From contig JABAKD010000012.1 of assembly GCA_012845835.1 (NCBI GenBank), positions 10,529,973 through 10,593,972 on the forward strand: 64,000 bases of DNA. Reading direction: 5' to 3'. The position numbers were made by a program, and so were the translations under genes. Position 1 is the first letter of the stretch, and every line of letters starts with the position of its first letter. This stretch comes from Undaria pinnatifida. Its lineage: Eukaryota; Sar; Phaeophyceae; Laminariales; Alariaceae. The notes beneath the pieces are model-generated. The model saw only the letters and a list, made by a program, of their open reading frames with translations, had not been told where the DNA came from and did not search any database. This document shows positions 9,601 to 20,598 of the stretch, one piece after another.

Positions 9601-9890
9601 CCGGTGCTACGGTATGGGTTGGGGTTGGGTGGCACTTTTTGCTATATATTTTTCTGAATGACGGGGCTCCTTAACCCTTTTACTACTGCGAAGAGTATCC
9701 CACGCTAGTCCCAAGCAGTTTGTCGCGAATAATGTGCGTGCAGTTCTAAAGGGGTTAGTTAACCCAGTATCGTCGGAATGTCGTTCTTGTTTTTGCACAA
9801 TATAATTCGCTCTCTAGCTGTGCCATGGAATTGAGCGCCTCAAGTAAGGGGCTTAAAAACGGCCAGGTGCACCTCTATCATTGCACTCGC
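9601..9890 (+). mobile_element. MITE family copy, diverged
   Basis: Left end GGTGCTACGGTATGGG, internal CTGAATGACGGGGCTCCTTA (identical to the copy at 17692-17943) and TATCGTCGGAATGTCG, right end GGTGCACCTCTATCATTGC. A small insertion separates the internal blocks. Confidence 0.6.
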
Positions 9891-11216
9891 CAGAAAAAAG
9901 TACCTCAAAACAAGTGCAACAGCGAAAGCTAAGCAGGTGATGCAGGCCGAACGTGTAGGCGCGCACCCTGTTTTTTTTCTTTACAGTAGCAGCGAACCCG
10001 ACAGGCACTCTGTTGTGCATCGGATCGTCTTTACAGCCTGGCGCGGTGCGCCTTTATATTAAGGCAGCAACACGTTTAACGCACCAACCTCGGTATTGTT
10101 TTCTAATACACGGCAGCAATACGTTTGCTTAGGGCCGTTCTAGCGACAAATGCTTGTCTTTTTGTTTTTGCCAAATTTTTGACAAGTTCATGGAATTTTG
10201 ATTTTCCAAACAGCAAGTGTGGGGCCAAGCGCTTTTATTTTAAAATTCCGTAGTCCCTTCATTGGCAATTTGAGGGCAACAATAGTTGCTAAGTTCTTGC
10301 TACTCTGATTTGCTATTTCGTGACTTAACAGAACACTTGCCGTTTTTTTCCTTCTTCCCAAATTGGCCCTTTGCAATCAAGCTTATACTTCCGTTTTTTT
10401 TGTCTGGCATTTGTTTGGATATAGAAAAAAATGTGAAAACAATGATTTTGGCGACAAAATGTGCTTTAATATACAGGATGGGCCGAATAACCAGTTGGTC
10501 GACGAGACGCCGGAAATGTGTCCCTAACCGCGAAAGTGGCAGAAAGAGAAAATGGCACCACGCTCCTAGATAGGTCGAAATGAAAACAAACGGGATTGTT
10601 TGGATCTCTGCGCGATTCGAAAAACCATCAATTTTTTCTTGATTGTTTTTTTGCTTGGTTGTGGTATGACCTCCCTGTCTGGGCCTCAACACACAAAAAA
10701 GCGACGCCTTTGTTATTTGTTCACCCCTGCCTCAACACTACACGTAGATAGACTGGTAAATGAGACAAGTGTGCCTTATATCAGGTACGTGCAGTGGGCC
10801 ATGTGCGTTCGAAGCCCAATACAATGCGTGAGAGCACATTGAAGAGGTAATATAACGAAAGACACCCTGCTGATTTTTTTTCCCAAAAGGAAGCACGAAC
10901 CGCGAGACACAGGAGTACAGCGAGGGGCTACGAGTCGCGGGGGTAGTATAGCTTTTTCACCACGACCACTATAACCAGCAGAAGAGCTACGCCACAGCAG
11001 GAGCAGTGTACTTGCATTTTTGGACGTTGGCATTTTTCAGCTCGACATTTGCACGAAACGTAAAGGCGATTCCTTTTTTTCTGAATGTGCTCGTACTGAA
11101 ATTAGTAGTTATTACAGTTTTGGAAGCACTCTGCTTCCGCTACCAAATGGCACGAACTTCAACCTGTGGCCTAAAATAAACAACCAAAATCGCATGCGTA
11201 GACTGTAGCAGCAGGA
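9891..11216. other. No supported gene
   Basis: AT-rich, mostly unstructured sequence. A segment at about 10470-10590 (starting ATACAGGATGGGCCG) has the look of a transposon end but no matching partner was found. Open frames on both strands here have poor composition. Confidence 0.35.
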
Positions 11217-11305
11217 GTATACCAGGAGTGTGATACCTGGTAGTACGATGTGAGTTTTTGGTACTCGCTCGTAAGAACACCTGGCACACCTGGTATGTGC
11301 ACATT
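11217..11305. repeat. Inverted repeats around TACCAGG/CCTGGTA
   Basis: TACCAGG and CCTGGTA face each other across about 9 bp, and CACCTGGCACACCTGGTATG follows. The same TACCAGGTA or TACCTGGTA word recurs in several repeat families of this window. Confidence 0.5.
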
Positions 11306-11445
11306 GCCATACATATTTGAAAATGGTATAAACCTCATTAGGATTTCAGGTTCTCAGGTCGTTCGAACAGCCCAGCTCTTCGGAAACAACCCAGCCTCTC
11401 GTCGCTAACGTACAGCTGCACTTTCTCGAGCATTCGGTTTTTCGA

Positions 11446-11904
11446 ATGTGCAGACTAATACTCAATAATTCAATAGTGCCCGAATCGATGTTATCTGCAC
11501 GATCCCACCAAAAGCTCGACACAACCTGTGACAGCCCTGCGGCGAGACTGCAAACAGCTATACCGAATCCGTCCGCTCCTCTCTGCTCACCCTCTATACT
11601 TTCGTTTACCTACTGGTATGCAAGGTGGTGTACTATAAACCTCAAGGCATATTCAGAGTTGAGTACCATACTCTCTGGACTGAAGAGTATCGGGCGGGAT
11701 AGTGCTGACCGGTCGCCGTTTTCACTGAGCTGGTCCCCGAATGTCGATATGGACACAAATTGAATGTAACTTGAGGTCTATGGCAACATCTACGACAGCA
11801 TCAATAACAAGCCCAGCCAGACACAGCGGATGCGAGTGCCCGGATACAACGTTTACACAGAGAAGGGATCAAGCGTACACGTGTACTTCTCCGCTTCTTG
11901 TTAA
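11446..11904 (+). CDS. Coding-like exons with a clear C-terminal block
   Basis: The best part is 11773-11904. After an acceptor-like TTGAG the frame reads VYGNIYDSINNKPSQTQRMR, then VPGYNVYTEKGSSVHVYF, and ends at a TAA (11902-11904). Upstream, at about 11620-11700, another frame reads VVYYKPQGIFRVEYHTLW, also protein-like, and a third frame is open over 11446-11763. The frame changes mean either short introns or decay. No transposon homology was seen and the family is not recognised. The next 11952-12314 has a long open frame of weak composition that I do not consider a gene. Confidence 0.4.
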
Positions 11905-12654
11905 CATTTCACACTGACACTACTGAAGTGGTATGATACAGCAGTACTGATGTGTGCAAGGAAAATTCAACTCGTCCTTTCTTAATAATATTTCTAATAT
12001 ACATCACACGCCTCGGGCTCTACTTGAACCGATGCTTAGAAAGAATGCCCGACAAGGTAAACCCAAAACAGACAGACGCCCTTGTCCTGCAAAAGTACGC
12101 CTACAAGACGGCTTCAGCCAGTGAATCTACGAATACGCCTGGCCAGTGGATCGTACCCCTATATGTCTCCAAACTCCAACACCCGCCAAGAACACAATCT
12201 TCTTCTCAAATGATAGCATATATATTCAACGTTCTCACTCAAACATCAATCCAAAAACGAAATTCATCAACAGCAAGCAATCAACAAGGTCACACGTGCC
12301 TAATACGGGCGTAGTTCCCTTGCTGACAACGCTTTGGTCCTTTTTCTTTCATCCTGTCTTGCTTGGTGCAGCGCCTCCTGTTGTGCCCGTACGCCGATCC
12401 CCAACTGAACATGCAGACTCCTCCGCAAGCACCAACCTTCGCCCTCTCCCTCTCAGTTTCCCACGGTGGCAACGTCCCCCCGGTCAACCACCTACGGGCG
12501 TAGTGCTTCATCAGCCCAGACAAAGGAGCTGCCGGCACGCGCAATGCACCGCTCTTGCAATCTCCTTAACCTCCGCCCTGACCCCTGCGGCCAGCTAACC
12601 CCCTCTCTCTCACTCTCCTCTTCTTCGCAAAATAGACCCACCGATTTAAGCGTA

Positions 12655-12800
12655 GGCCTGGCTTTACCTCGGAAGTTTGCGGCGGTGGCGGTATCAGCGG
12701 CGGCGATGACGACGGCGGCGGCGGCTGCAGCGGCGACAATAGTGACAGCGACGGTGGTAACAGCCGCGGCGGCAACAACAGTGACGGCAGTTGCGCTCTT
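12655..12800. repeat. GNC/GCN trinucleotide-rich low-complexity tract
   Basis: GGC, GAC, GCG and AAC trinucleotides dominate. One frame gives poly-Ala/Thr/Val, another Gly/Asp/Ser/Asn with three cysteines, and the minus strand also reads Ala/Val-rich. All long frames over 12466-12915 owe their openness to this tract, so coding cannot be decided. Confidence 0.7.
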
Positions 12801-12989
12801 TAGTCGCGGTAAGCGCGGCACTCCTCTGGCTGCTGCTCTCCCTGCGGGCGGGGCGACTGGAGCAGATGCTGCCTCTGCAGCAATTGCTGCTTACCAGCGC
12901 CTTCGCTACAAGTGATACGCAGGTCTACCAGCTGCGGTTCATACTAGCTTTACAAGGATGGAGCTGTAGCCTCTTCGGCGGCATATTCT

Positions 12990-13050
12990 CTCTCTCCGCT
13001 TCCTCATCTCCTGCTCTCTCCTCGTCTTCTACTCTCTTCTTTCTCTCATA
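12990..13050. repeat. Polypyrimidine tract (CTCT/TTCT-rich)
   Basis: About 60 bases almost entirely C and T. It could serve as a purine-rich 3' UTR segment of the minus-strand gene model that ends at 13051. Confidence 0.6.
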
Positions 13051-13544
13051 CTAACTTCGTTTCCCATCTCTTTCCCTTACGACCACCACTTGAAGCTCAT
13101 GCTCCTCGTAGACAAGAAGTCGAAGCTTTCTCTTCACCGCCGGCACGTGCCAGGACCAAAATAGAGTCATGGCAGGCTCTGCTGCATACGACGCTCGCAG
13201 GACTGCCTCTGCTAGTCCGACCTCTCCCTCAGGTTTCTGTGTCACTATCGTAAACTTGAGCAGCTTGATGTCTTGCAATATGTACTCCACATTTCCCTTC
13301 TCCATGCCAGTATCCTCGTGACCTGATATGTGCTGGACGCAGAACCCTCTCTGGCCGCCGCGCTGTTCAGTAGAAGATAAACGACTCTCACTAGTGTGTT
13401 GATTGATTTCTGAAGGGTTATACGCATCTGGCACTGGAACGCGTCGTGGTGACTAAGACCGGGAAACATAACTCTCTCCCGTATGTTAGTATCCCGCCGT
13501 CGAGCCTGACTCGGTTTCATAAGGAGATAAACAACGAGTGACAT
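13051..13544 (-). CDS. Two-exon gene model, unrecognised ~144-residue protein
   Basis: Exon 1 runs 13544-13392 and reads from an ATG (MSLVVYLLMKPSQARRR) through DTNIRERVMFPGLSHHDAF to ITLQKSINTL. A donor-like GTGAGA follows, then a 59-nt intron (13391-13333) ending GTCCAG, and exon 2 (13332-13051) begins HISGHEDTGMEKGNVEYILQ. The phase is preserved exactly (51 plus 93 codons, then TAG). Exon 2 has convincing composition: ILQDIKLLKFTIVTQKPEGE, then AEAVLRASYAAEPAMTLFW, and a basic tail KRKLRLLVYEEHELQVVVV. No domain is recognised. It ends beside the polypyrimidine tract and starts just before the giant array. Alternative: a decayed gene with a frameshift where I place the intron. Confidence 0.42.
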
Positions 13545-13690
13545 CGGGATGCACGGATAAACAGGGCACACTATTCCCCGACATCGCTGTATCACACTAT
13601 CTGAATCAATATTCAGAATGGAACTCCTCTATCTACGATGGACCGTCTCTGTGGTGTTCCTGAGTACAATCAACAGTGGCCCATTAGATT

Positions 13691-14306
13691 GCTCACGGGA
13701 TTTCCGTGAGCAACCCATGGGCAACCTGTAGGCAACCCATGGGCAACTCGTGGGCAACCTATGGGTGGCCCATGGACATCGAATGCTTGTTTCATGAGCG
13801 GCCCATAAGATTCTCCTGGGATACCCATGGGCAACGCATGGGCAACCCATGGGAAACCAATGGACTACCACCACTATCTACGGGCAACCCATGGGCAGCC
13901 CATCAACAGTCCGTGTGAAACCTGTGGGCCACCCATGGGCACCTAATGCATAACCCGTGAGAAACCCATGGGCAACTCATGTACAACCCACGGGCAACCC
14001 ATGGGCAACCCATGGGCAACCCATGCGCAACCCATGGGCAACCCATGTGCAACCCATGGGCAGCACATGGAGGACCCATGGGCATCCCTTGAGCTGCCCC
14101 CCACCAATCCCCGGGCAACCGTGGGCATCCCGTGCCCAACCCGTGAGCAACCCATGGGCAACCCATGGGGTTATCAGCCCCAACCCATGGGAAATCCGTG
14201 GACATCCCACTGTCAATCCGCAGGCGTCCCAAGGGTATCCCATGGGCAGCCACTAACATCCCATGACCATCCCATGGGGACCCCATGGGCAACCCATGCC
14301 CTACAT
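13691..14306. repeat. 11-bp palindromic array, CCCATGGGCAA type, with leader hairpin
   Basis: The leader is a perfect 8-bp hairpin (GCTCACGG, loop GATTT, CCGTGAGC; 13691-13711). Then come dozens of units based on CCCATGGGCAA; the cleanest run is 13985-14060. Because 11 is not a multiple of 3, all three frames of a strand read the same 11-codon cycle, and the CAA-type unit has no stop in any of the six frames. This explains the overlapping long frames reading GNPWATHGQPM on one strand and GCPWVAHGLPM on the other; they are not genes. Confidence 0.92.
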
Positions 14307-15265
14307 GTATTGACCATTTTACAGCGCGTATCACACCTGGAGGGAAGAGTGAAGATATTTAGTTGTACATGCACTAACGTTCTTTCCACTTCCGTCCTTA
14401 GTGCTATGATATCGGTCCACCTATATATTTATCTTGCCACTCACAACATGCCCGCGTGTACGCCGACGGTAACGTCGTCGGATCTGTTGCTGCTGAACGG
14501 CGGCCGCCCAGGTGACCACCCGCAAAAGAAGCACACCTATTATTTTGTTCGTACGCCCAACCTGGTGCCCGTTTCTCCCCGAAAGGCGCCAAAATGCGGG
14601 GAGATAACACAAAATGGCCCTCAGCCGCTGCAACACGGAGTCCAGAAGGTTGTCCCACTGGTCCACTACCATTCCATCTGATGTTAACCTGCCGCCCACG
14701 TCATGTCCGTATAAAACCACGGCAACAGGATCGAACCTGCTGGTGCACGGGGTCCAACCCAGGCCACCGCTTGTAGTGGCGTGCCTGATACTACACCACC
14801 CCCCGCGCTGCTGAAACCCTCCCCAAACCCTTCCCAAGGAAGGCAACTTTCCGATACTTGCAGCTCTGCCCACCCATGATGGAGTGCTTCAAAGCCTTGC
14901 AGTGTTCCCACACGCAACTAACTGTAGTACCTAGCCAACCGTATTGACATACCAGGTAGTCGACAAGTTGCAGTGAGCCAATAACCTTACACGCACCATG
15001 GGTGCTGCCAAGTGCTCGTCATGGACTCCGTTTGTGTACTTTAGCACCTCCGAAGCGGATTGTTGCAACGAACAACTTGATACCAGGAAACAGCTACTAA
15101 TAGTCGGCGACACAGGAAGAGGTAGCCATGTCACAGTCCTGCTCATAGATCTTTCCTATGATACCTACCAGGTACCTGGTACTGTGTAGATGTACGAGAC
15201 CACAATCATATTTCCCTACTGTGTAACTATGTCAATTATAGATACGGTAAAAATGTATAGCGCTT

Positions 15266-15353
15266 CGTCCTCACCCGGCCGCTGGGCTCGTTTGGGTCAG
15301 GGGGAGGACATGAGATTACACTGGTTTCATCGCGGGATCGAATCCTCACGACG
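15266..15353 (+). ncRNA. 88-nt tRNA-like element, copy 1
   Basis: It has a cloverleaf-like outline: closing arm CGTCCTCA with TCACGACG, hairpin CCCGGCCGCTGGG, anticodon-like stem ATGAGAT/GTTTCAT with a 7-nt loop, and a T-arm-like GGATCGAATCC (15335-15345). An A-box-like TGGGTCAGGGG lies at 15293-15303. A T-run follows. The two changed bases in the anticodon-like stem keep pairing through G-T wobbles. Confidence 0.5.
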
Positions 15354-16486
15354 ACGTTTCGTCTTTTTCGTAGAATTTACAGTTTTTAAGTTTTTTGCAC
15401 TTTGGAATGTGAGCCTTGTATTGTAGACTACGGTGCTGGATATCGAATAGAGGTAGACACAACTCAGCAAACGAGTTTTGACCCTAAAGCGGTGGTGGCG
15501 ATACTGATAATAAACGAAGCATGAGGGGCTGGTTCACCTCGAAGAAGACATACGTGGCGCGTGGAGACGAGGAGCCGTTGGGACGCGCATGAATTAATAA
15601 GGATTGTGTGGGGCCTGTAATACGTCGACGACGCGGGCCTTGTCTCGGATTCGGCCGAGGAAGCACTTTGTTTGACTAAACGTAGTTTCGGGGTTGTTGC
15701 ATGGGCTGTCCTTAGAATTTCTCACGGGCAACATATGTGCTGCTACCCGTAGGTAACCCATAGGCACCTCATCATGCGCAACCCATGAGCAAGACATTGG
15801 TGGCCCACGGATATCCCATGCTTGTTTCATGCGGGCAGCCCATGAGACTTATCACGGGATACCCATGAGACGCCCATGGACAACCCATCCATGTGGGTAA
15901 CTCGTGGGCTAACATCACAACGGTCCGAAATGTGCTCCCCCTGCTGCAGCATTGGTCCGCTATACAAGTACATCCCACCTATGTTAAGCTGCCGCCAGCA
16001 TCATGCCCGTACAAAAGCAATGCAACAGGATTGGACCTGCTGGTGCGTGGGTCCAACTCAGGCCACCTCCACTATAGCAGCGCGCCTACTACTACTTCTA
16101 TTACCCGCAACTCTGCTGAACCCCTACCCAAGGAAGGCAACTTTCCGTGGGGCGGTAATACTAGTAGCTCTACCCACATGTAAATTGGCCGGAAAGTTGT
16201 AGTTAGCCAATAACCTTACACGAACGATTGGTACTGCCAAGTGCCCGTCGCGGACTCCTTTTTGTATGTACCGTGTACGTCTTGAGCGAAATGTTGTAAC
16301 CAACTACTGGCAGCAGCTACTATTAGTCAGCAGCATATAGTATAGGTAGTCATCAAGTCAAAGGATGGCATAGACCTATATATTTCCTGTGATACTATTT
16401 AGATGTATACCCTACGAGACCGCGATCATGTTTTCCTACTGAATAAATATATCTACTATAGATACGTCAAAATTGGATCAGATCCC

Positions 16487-16574
16487 CGTCCTCACCCGGC
16501 CGCCGGGCTCGTTAGGGTCAGGGGATGGACATGAGACTACACCGGTCTCATCGCAGGATCGAATCCGGACGACG
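16487..16574 (+). ncRNA. 88-nt tRNA-like element, copy 2
   Basis: Same layout. Closing arm CGTCCTCA with GGACGACG, hairpin CCCGGCCGCCGGG, a perfect 7-bp stem ATGAGAC/GTCTCAT with loop TACACCG, and B-box-like GGATCGAATCC (16556-16566). The A-box-like start has T changed to A (AGGGTCAGGGG). Confidence 0.5.
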
Positions 16575-17691
16575 ACGTTTTGCCTTTTGTTTAATCGAAT
16601 TCCCAGCTCTTTGTTTTCATTTGTGGTGTGTGGGCTTTGTACAGTATCATATTAATAGAGTATCGTGCTGGATATCGAACAGTGAAATAGTTCAGTACGC
16701 AATTAACGAAACTATCACCATCTTTGACGAGGCCTGGTTCAGCTCGAAGAGAATGTGGGGCGCGCGGAGACGAGCAACCGTTCCACTGCGTTTTGTGGGG
16801 CCTATAATACGTCGACGACGAACGCCTTGTCTCGCAGTCGGCCGAGGAAGAACATTGCTTGACTTAACTTCCGGCTTGCTGCGTGGACCATCCGTGGAAT
16901 TTCGCACGGGATACCCATGGGCAACCCGTGTGCTGCTACCCATGGGCGACCCATAGACGACTGATGCGCAACCCATGCGCAACACATGGCTGGCTCATGG
17001 ACACCCCATGCTTATGTCTTGGGCGGCCCATGAGGTTTTTCTCGGGATACACATCAATCCATGAATGGTCCGTGTGGGTATCCCGTGGGCTATAAATAGC
17101 ACCACCATCCCACTGCTCGTTCTCTGACAACTCATGGGCAACCCATATAAGGGCTACCACCACCAGCCCATGGGCCACCCATACTATATGATGGGCAACC
17201 CATGGGCAACGGTAGGCATCTCATGGACAGCCCATGGACACTCCATTGGCAACCCGTGGGTAACCCATGGGCGACTTGTAATATCCCATGGGCATCCCGT
17301 AGGCATCCCATGAGCATCCCATGGGCAACGCACTCATCCCATCGGCAACCCGTTGGCTAGTTCCCTAAACCGGTAAAGGTCGCGAGGGGTACATAAAACT
17401 GTATACGTTCGAGTTTGGAGATTGCCAAGAACAATACAAAATACAACCATAGAAGTGTTACTGAACATGCGTAAAGGTGTGTTGTGGACAGGCAAGTTGC
17501 ACCTTGTTGCCCAAGGTTGTATTATCCGCCGCTCGATAGACGCCCCCCTGGCACAAGTCTCACGAATTTTCCCATCCTGTTGGCGTCGTCGCACGGCAGC
17601 ACTGTCGCTCAAACCAAAACTCACTCCAACGGCCGCGCAGCAGATTTGGCCCCTAGGCTTGGAAGATGGTACCGCACAAGATGCGTAAAGG

Positions 17692-17943
17692 ACGCGTGCT
17701 ACGATAGAGGTAGCACTTTTCGTTTGGAATGTTTTCTGAATGACGGGGCTCCTTAACCCAAAATCGTCGGAAATAGGCAAAATGTTTTCACGTGATTCTC
17801 GTTGTATACCTAGGCCATGGGATTTTCATCCGGTACGCAGCCGTTTCATTTTTCTCCAAACCAGTTTTTGGGGGAGGTCTTAAGCTCCCAAATTGAGGGG
17901 TAGTATTAGAAAAAAAGTGGTACACCTCTATGGTGGCACGCGT
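17692..17943 (+). mobile_element. Best preserved MITE, with empty site known
   Basis: The terminal inverted repeats are ACGCGTGCTACGATAGAGGT at the left and, read on the minus strand, ACGCGTGCCACCATAGAGGT at the right (17943). Internal blocks are CTGAATGACGGGGCTCCTTA, ATCGTCGGA and CCTAGGCCATGGGATTTTC. There is no coding capacity, so it depends on a transposase elsewhere. Units 1-3 continue at the same point without it (for example GCGTAAAACGAAGTAGG near 27330), which shows this is an insertion in unit 0. A clear target duplication is not visible. Confidence 0.75.
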
Positions 17944-18755
17944 CAATAGCAAACAGGGTACAATGAAAAGCAGGTTGACGTTTACGGGACAATAGTAAAA
18001 AATCCGAGAGCCGTTGTACTGAAGTTGCGGTAGAAGTATCGCACCTATACATTAAAAAACCTTGTCGATCGCAGCACCCACCACTCGGGATGCAGATGTA
18101 GGGCTCGTTTAATTGTTCACACCCACCAATGATTCTTTCACTTTCCGTGTAGCGTGGTATATGGTCTCACTTGGGGCGGGCGGGCAGATGGGGAAAAAAA
18201 TATTCAAAGGCCTGGCTTGGCTGGCCAATCCAGGGACCACCTCCTGTAAATCTTGCCGCTTAAAACATGCCCGTCAAGGCCACATCAACTCCAGCGTACC
18301 CCATGTATGAACCCAGGCCACCGGCAGCAAAAGCGTGTCTATTACACATACCCCCTACGCTGCTGACCGCCTTTTCTCGCACAAACCGACCTTCGGGGGG
18401 GAAACACGAAGCGCATCTGATTCGCTAAAACTCGTCAAAAGTTATAAACGTGCTCCCACTACGGCAGCCTTGGTTCACTGTTGGTTCGCCTGCCTTAGTC
18501 TCGCCGCCCACAACATGCCTTCCCGTTTGAGGCAACAGCAACCTCATCATATCGTCGTCGGGCCGGCTGCTGGACGAGTCCAATGACGCAGGCCACCGAT
18601 CGCAGCAGTTTGTCTAACATCCACAACCCCACGCTGTTCAGCGCCCTTCGCAAAACCGTTATTAATAGAGTGCGGAGGGACAGCGTCAAGAGTCCCTCGG
18701 TCTCATCAAAATTAACCCTTAACCATGCTCTCCCTACCGTAACAAGGACTAACTA

Positions 18756-19580
18756 CGGTGGGATAGCATACTTGACACCGTATGGATTGACCCAGGAGGA
18801 AACCAAGAAGATAACATGTCCATAGAGAAGTTTGGGCGGTACAAGACAGAAGCCAAAGACAGGATAGAAGTAAGAGAAAGGCGAGCGCTAAGGAAGAAGG
18901 CGAATGAGGAAGATTTTTTAGATATATGCGGGGGTTATAGTAAGAGAAAATAGTGAAAACGTATGTGCACCACCCAATGGACTACGCGAAAACGAAGAAA
19001 CTGCGTGTTCGTGCAGAGGACCTGGACCTGCCAGAAAGAAGAAAGAGGTATACCAGTAGTCGGGTGGAGGGGTAGGAAGTCGCAGAGAGCTGCAGTTCTG
19101 GCATCGGAGACCAGGGTAGGATCCACAGAGCGGAGAATGTGAACTGTACAAGGGGGGACGGACTATGTTGAGGGAACATACGAGGAAAATTGACAGTGGC
19201 ATGGAGGAGCTTGGTACATACAAGGAGAAGTTTGGTGTACATACAGGGGGAACTGGGAGTGTTTTGGGGAAGAACGGAAGAAATTATCCGGATGTGACAT
19301 GGAGAAGTTTGGTACACTAGGTATGCACGAGAATGCGATCGCTATTTTAGGAGATAGGCAGAGGCCACAGAGGGCAAGCCAAATAAGAAGGTAATCGCAT
19401 AAACAATTCATAACGTGTTATGTCGAAGAAACGTATTGAGTGCCCTAACGTTGAAGGTGTCTCTGTTAGTGGAGGAAGTGTGCGCCCTCTCGAAAAGGAT
19501 GTGCGGTCAACGGTCAAATGACGATGGAAAGAGATAACAAATGAGTGCGCTCCCCCTTCCCCCCCATCGTGTAGCCTTTC
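18756..19580 (+). mobile_element. LINE 3' fragment in unit 0
   Basis: The first frame reads WDSILDTVWIDPGGNQEDN and continues KFGRYKTEAKDRIEVRERRA to a stop near 18953. Further on, DLDLPERRKRYTSSRVE and a degraded knuckle are recognisable, then the 3' UTR (GGTCAACGGTCAAATGACG, AACAAATGAGTGCG, C-rich end). It shares 5' truncation near ACGGTGGGATAGCATA with the LINE ends of units 1-3. Confidence 0.6.
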
Positions 19581-19776
19581 GTCCACTATGCTTCCACCTC
19601 TATCCCAGTCTTGCCGCCCAAAGCACGCCCGTGTAAGGCCGCGGTAACTTCATTGGACCCGCAGGTGGACGGGTCCCACCCAGACCACCACCGCCACCAG
19701 CATGTCTACCATGTTTACCACATTTTGTTAGCCCCCTTTCCCATGAACGCCACTTTTGCGGGGGACAGTGCGAATT

Positions 19777-20070
19777 CTAGCGCCACGGCGTCCTTCGAGG
19801 GTTCGCGGAGATGTCCTCAAACAGGCCAAAGTCCTCGGATAGTTCACCCGACCGAGCGGCGGTGATCATTAACTTCTTCTTGGCATCTGAAACGTTGTCG
19901 TCGGGCGCTAAGGCTACGCTGAAAGAAGCCGGTGAGTAGAGATTAGGGTCGCTCCCCGGCGGACCCGACATGTTGCCAATACCGATGATAATCTGTTTCG
20001 AGGAAAGCACAGTAGCCGCGGATAAGCTTGCCTTTACCGCTGTTAATGCCTTCGAACGACTACGACGCAC
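19777..20070 (-). CDS. Conserved minus-strand frame at the unit junction (unit 1 version)
   Basis: The frame reads LTAVKASLSAATVLSSKQII, then GIGNMSGPPGSDPNLYSPAS, then FSVALAPDDNVSDAKKKL and EDFGLFEDIS. The core from MSGPPGSDPN to EDFGLF is kept open in three further copies (33758-33934, 46513-46887, 60310-60486) with mostly similar residues. The pattern V.L.PDD.V.DAKKKL...EDFGLF is reminiscent of beta-grasp folds such as the F1 lobe of FERM or Ras-association domains; that is only a pattern-based guess. This copy has the longest N-terminal extension and is the most diverged. It is likely a fragment of an old gene captured in the repeat. Confidence 0.35.
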   Translation of the reverse strand: MRRSRSKALTAVKASLSAATVLSSKQIIIGIGNMSGPPGSDPNLYSPASFSVALAPDDNVSDAKKKLMITAARSGELSEDFGLFEDISANPRRTPWR

Positions 20071-20160
20071 CAGGTATTCTAGAAGCGAACGTGTTGTTCG
20101 ACGGTCTCCTACTAATTGTGCAGTAGTTTTGTCTCGTCAAGGCCACGTTAGACTTCATGA

Positions 20161-20598
20161 TTGCACAGTGGGATTACCATCGTGAGGAAGGGAGGAACCA
20201 TATGTTCTTCTCTTACAACCATCGGGTGTGGTTTGTTCTCGGGAGCTGTGGGCATCATGGTGTTGGTTTTTCGGCGACGGTTTCGTGGAGACGCGGCGGT
20301 GCATGCCATGCGTGGAGAAGGGGGAAGGAGAGGACACTTAGTTTACACTCTTGGTGCGCGTTTGGCGAGCAATATATTTGACATCTTGTACATGTTGACT
20401 GTAAAAGCGTTTGTAAGCAATGCGGGGGGCGCTATAAGGGCCGGACAGGCGTATTGTGACTGGCGGACATTCCGTTCGGAGAACACCCAACAATTTGACA
20501 GAAGCGACCTTGTATGGACAGCCCAAGGGATTTCCCACATGACACCCTTGGTGGCCCATGGGCGACTCACGGTTGACCCGCAGGCGACCCGCACGTGA
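20161..20598 (+). pseudogene. Plus-strand frame related to 34195-34482 and 47064-47435
   Basis: The copies in units 2 and 3 share ALQRRF, MRGEW.EERRSFYTL, CSGVCKPCHRRGD, QAYRDWWGSLSE and HAPNLTD. The unit 1 copy has the same start (GLFSGAVGIMVL) but loses the cysteine motif to frame changes. C-x3-C-x2-C-H could bind metal, yet no family is recognised and the opposite strand is also open. Confidence 0.2.

Larger units (their letters stand above)
13630..19580. repeat. Unit 0 of the giant tandem array (diverged, short)
   Basis: In order, it matches units 1-3: palindromic 11-bp array end (14250), ~220-bp family copies, two tRNA-like elements, the segment with GGCTAGTTCCCTAAAC (17355), further ~220-bp copies (18250, 18507), GGGACAGCG (18675) and a LINE end (18756-19580). 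It lacks the LTR retrotransposon and the 2.4 kb block present in units 1-3, and has its own MITE insertion. The left edge is placed at the start of the 11-bp array and is approximate. Confidence 0.75.

Noticed and set aside
9363-9674. 103-codon plus-strand frame ending FLNDGAP
   Set aside because: Its end is the MITE block CTGAATGACGGGGCTCC, also read as LNDGAP at 17740; the frame spans two repeat fragments.
10300-10692. 130-codon minus-strand frame, possibly a transposon gene
   Set aside because: Composition is AT-driven, with runs of Ile/Phe/Lys, and no transposase motif or paired termini were found.
13706-14334. Long overlapping open frames on both strands (GNPWATHGQPM and GCPWVAHGLPM repeats) that look like a repeat protein
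   Set aside because: They follow automatically from an 11-bp unit without stops in any frame; all frames give the same residue cycle, and units 1-3 of the same array have stops.
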